NCBI RefSeq assembly: GCF_020711235.1 | Contig: NZ_JAJFAV010000016.1 | Location: 78,206 to 142,205, forward strand | Length of the DNA: 64,000 bases | Source: Hymenobacter sp. 15J16-1T3B | Lineage (GTDB): Bacteria; Bacteroidota; Bacteroidia; Cytophagales; Hymenobacteraceae | Direction of reading: 5' to 3' | Part shown: in pieces, positions 63,578 through 64,000 of the stretch | Numbering within the stretch: position 1 is the first letter of the stretch | Layout of the letters: every line of letters begins with the position of its first letter | Notes under the pieces: model-generated | The model's input: the letters and a program-made list of their open reading frames with translations, nothing else | The model's database searches: none | What the model was told of the DNA's origin: nothing | Translations under genes and position numbers: made by a program

Positions 63578-63786
63578 TTTTTTTGCTAGCGTAACGCTCA
63601 AACGGTCAAAGCTTTTAAGGACATCCCAAGCAACATATTGCCCTCGGTCTTGCAAAAGCAGATCTAAACCCCCACTTTTGCACTCCCAATCCGAGACGCG
63701 GATGACCTTAACAACTACAACAAGGTTGTTTTAAGTAAGGCAAGTCGGGCTTAGCCAAATAAGAGCAAAGATTTTTTCAACTGCTC
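63578..63786 (+). other. Spacer before the tandem promoters
   Basis: No gene is recognised. A T tract at 63772-63777 precedes the first promoter at the distance where A tracts precede the following units. Confidence 0.4.
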
Positions 63787-63818
63787 TTGACTTTCTGAAA
63801 TCGGATGTGCTACCTTTG
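63787..63818 (+). promoter_or_regulatory. Strong promoter P1 of a likely rRNA operon
   Basis: TTGACT (63787) and TACCTTTG (63811-63818), 24 nt from start to start, full match in the -7 box, T tract 10 nt upstream. Confidence 0.6.
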
Positions 63819-63880
63819 CACCCCGGTTCAGCAGGAAGCGACAAGACACGCGAGCAGCTAAAAAAAGTTGCCCGCGGGAC

Positions 63881-63912
63881 TTGACACGAAAGCCCAAACG
63901 TTCCGACCTTTG
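63881..63912 (+). promoter_or_regulatory. Promoter P2 of the same tandem array
   Basis: TTGACA (63881) and GACCTTTG (63905-63912, one mismatch), again 24 nt from start to start, with an A tract ending 15 nt upstream. A third unit starts with an A tract (63957-63964) and TTG (63979) with the same 15-nt spacing, so a -7 box is expected near 64003. Such arrays usually stand before rRNA operons. Confidence 0.6.
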
Positions 63913-64000
63913 CCCGCCGTTTCGCTTTGAAACGGCAGGTGAAGAAAGGCGGCGAGAAAAAAAACTTGCCGCTGGAACTTGCAACGAGAGCAACGAGTTT

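Overview
The window is typical Bacteroidota chromosome, most likely Hymenobacter or a close relative in the Hymenobacteraceae. The evidence is a high-GC coding style, -7 promoter elements of the TAnnTTTG type in front of many genes on both strands, type IX secretion (T9SS) sorting domains of both the Por type and the CHU_C (gliding-motility) type, a 7TMR-DISM hybrid one-component regulator, and the linkage rimP-nusA-infB. No phage, plasmid, insertion sequence or CRISPR array was seen. The mobile-looking DNA consists of short palindromic elements.

Layout. 1-6.3 kb: start of a Wzx-like flippase, an enoyl-CoA hydratase, MscL, and a three-gene envelope cluster (beta-barrel, lipoprotein, OmpA-like). 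6.5-15 kb: a 1006-residue hybrid sensor/AraC regulator and the operon rimP-nusA-infB. 15-22 kb: two tandem, clearly paralogous 1,160-1,175-residue secreted CHU_C proteins. 22-29.9 kb: an EEP-family membrane hydrolase, cysS, an M28 / glutaminyl-cyclase-like lipoprotein, an alpha/beta hydrolase with a T9SS tail, an S66 LD-carboxypeptidase and a lipoprotein. 30-36 kb: a second alpha/beta hydrolase, then the methionine unit metY-metX-hom read leftward. 36-41 kb: a LysM protein, a small lipoprotein, a UPF0104 membrane protein and dxs. 41-48 kb: an SGNH hydrolase, an AT-rich patch, a frameshifted T9SS adhesin-like gene, an HxlR regulator divergent from YceI, a GNAT protein, upp and a membrane protein. 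48-54 kb: a DEAD-box helicase, tRNA-His, a PfkB kinase and an M61 peptidase. 54-64 kb: rpmH-rnpA-S41 protease, tsaB, a DUF2480 protein, an APC permease, a lipoprotein, a serine hydrolase, and a tandem promoter array at the right edge that looks like the front of an rRNA operon.

Most interesting observation: the metY-metX-hom leader carries a SAM-I riboswitch followed at once by a short ORF ending in Met, five Cys codons and Trp. The Cys codons are mostly TGT, although neighbouring genes use TGC. This suggests dual control by SAM and by cysteinyl-tRNA supply. Also notable are two copies of a palindromic element whose inner arms have different sequences but both keep full self-complementarity, three genes whose start codon lies 4-6 nt after a promoter -7 box (leaderless mRNAs), a CHU_C gene whose nominal start lies inside the terminator of its upstream paralog, and a one-base frameshift in a CCCC run of an adhesin-like gene.

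Many start codons were chosen because a -7 box or terminator excludes the longer open frame. These cases are stated in the entries. Product calls rest on motifs read by eye, and no database search was run.
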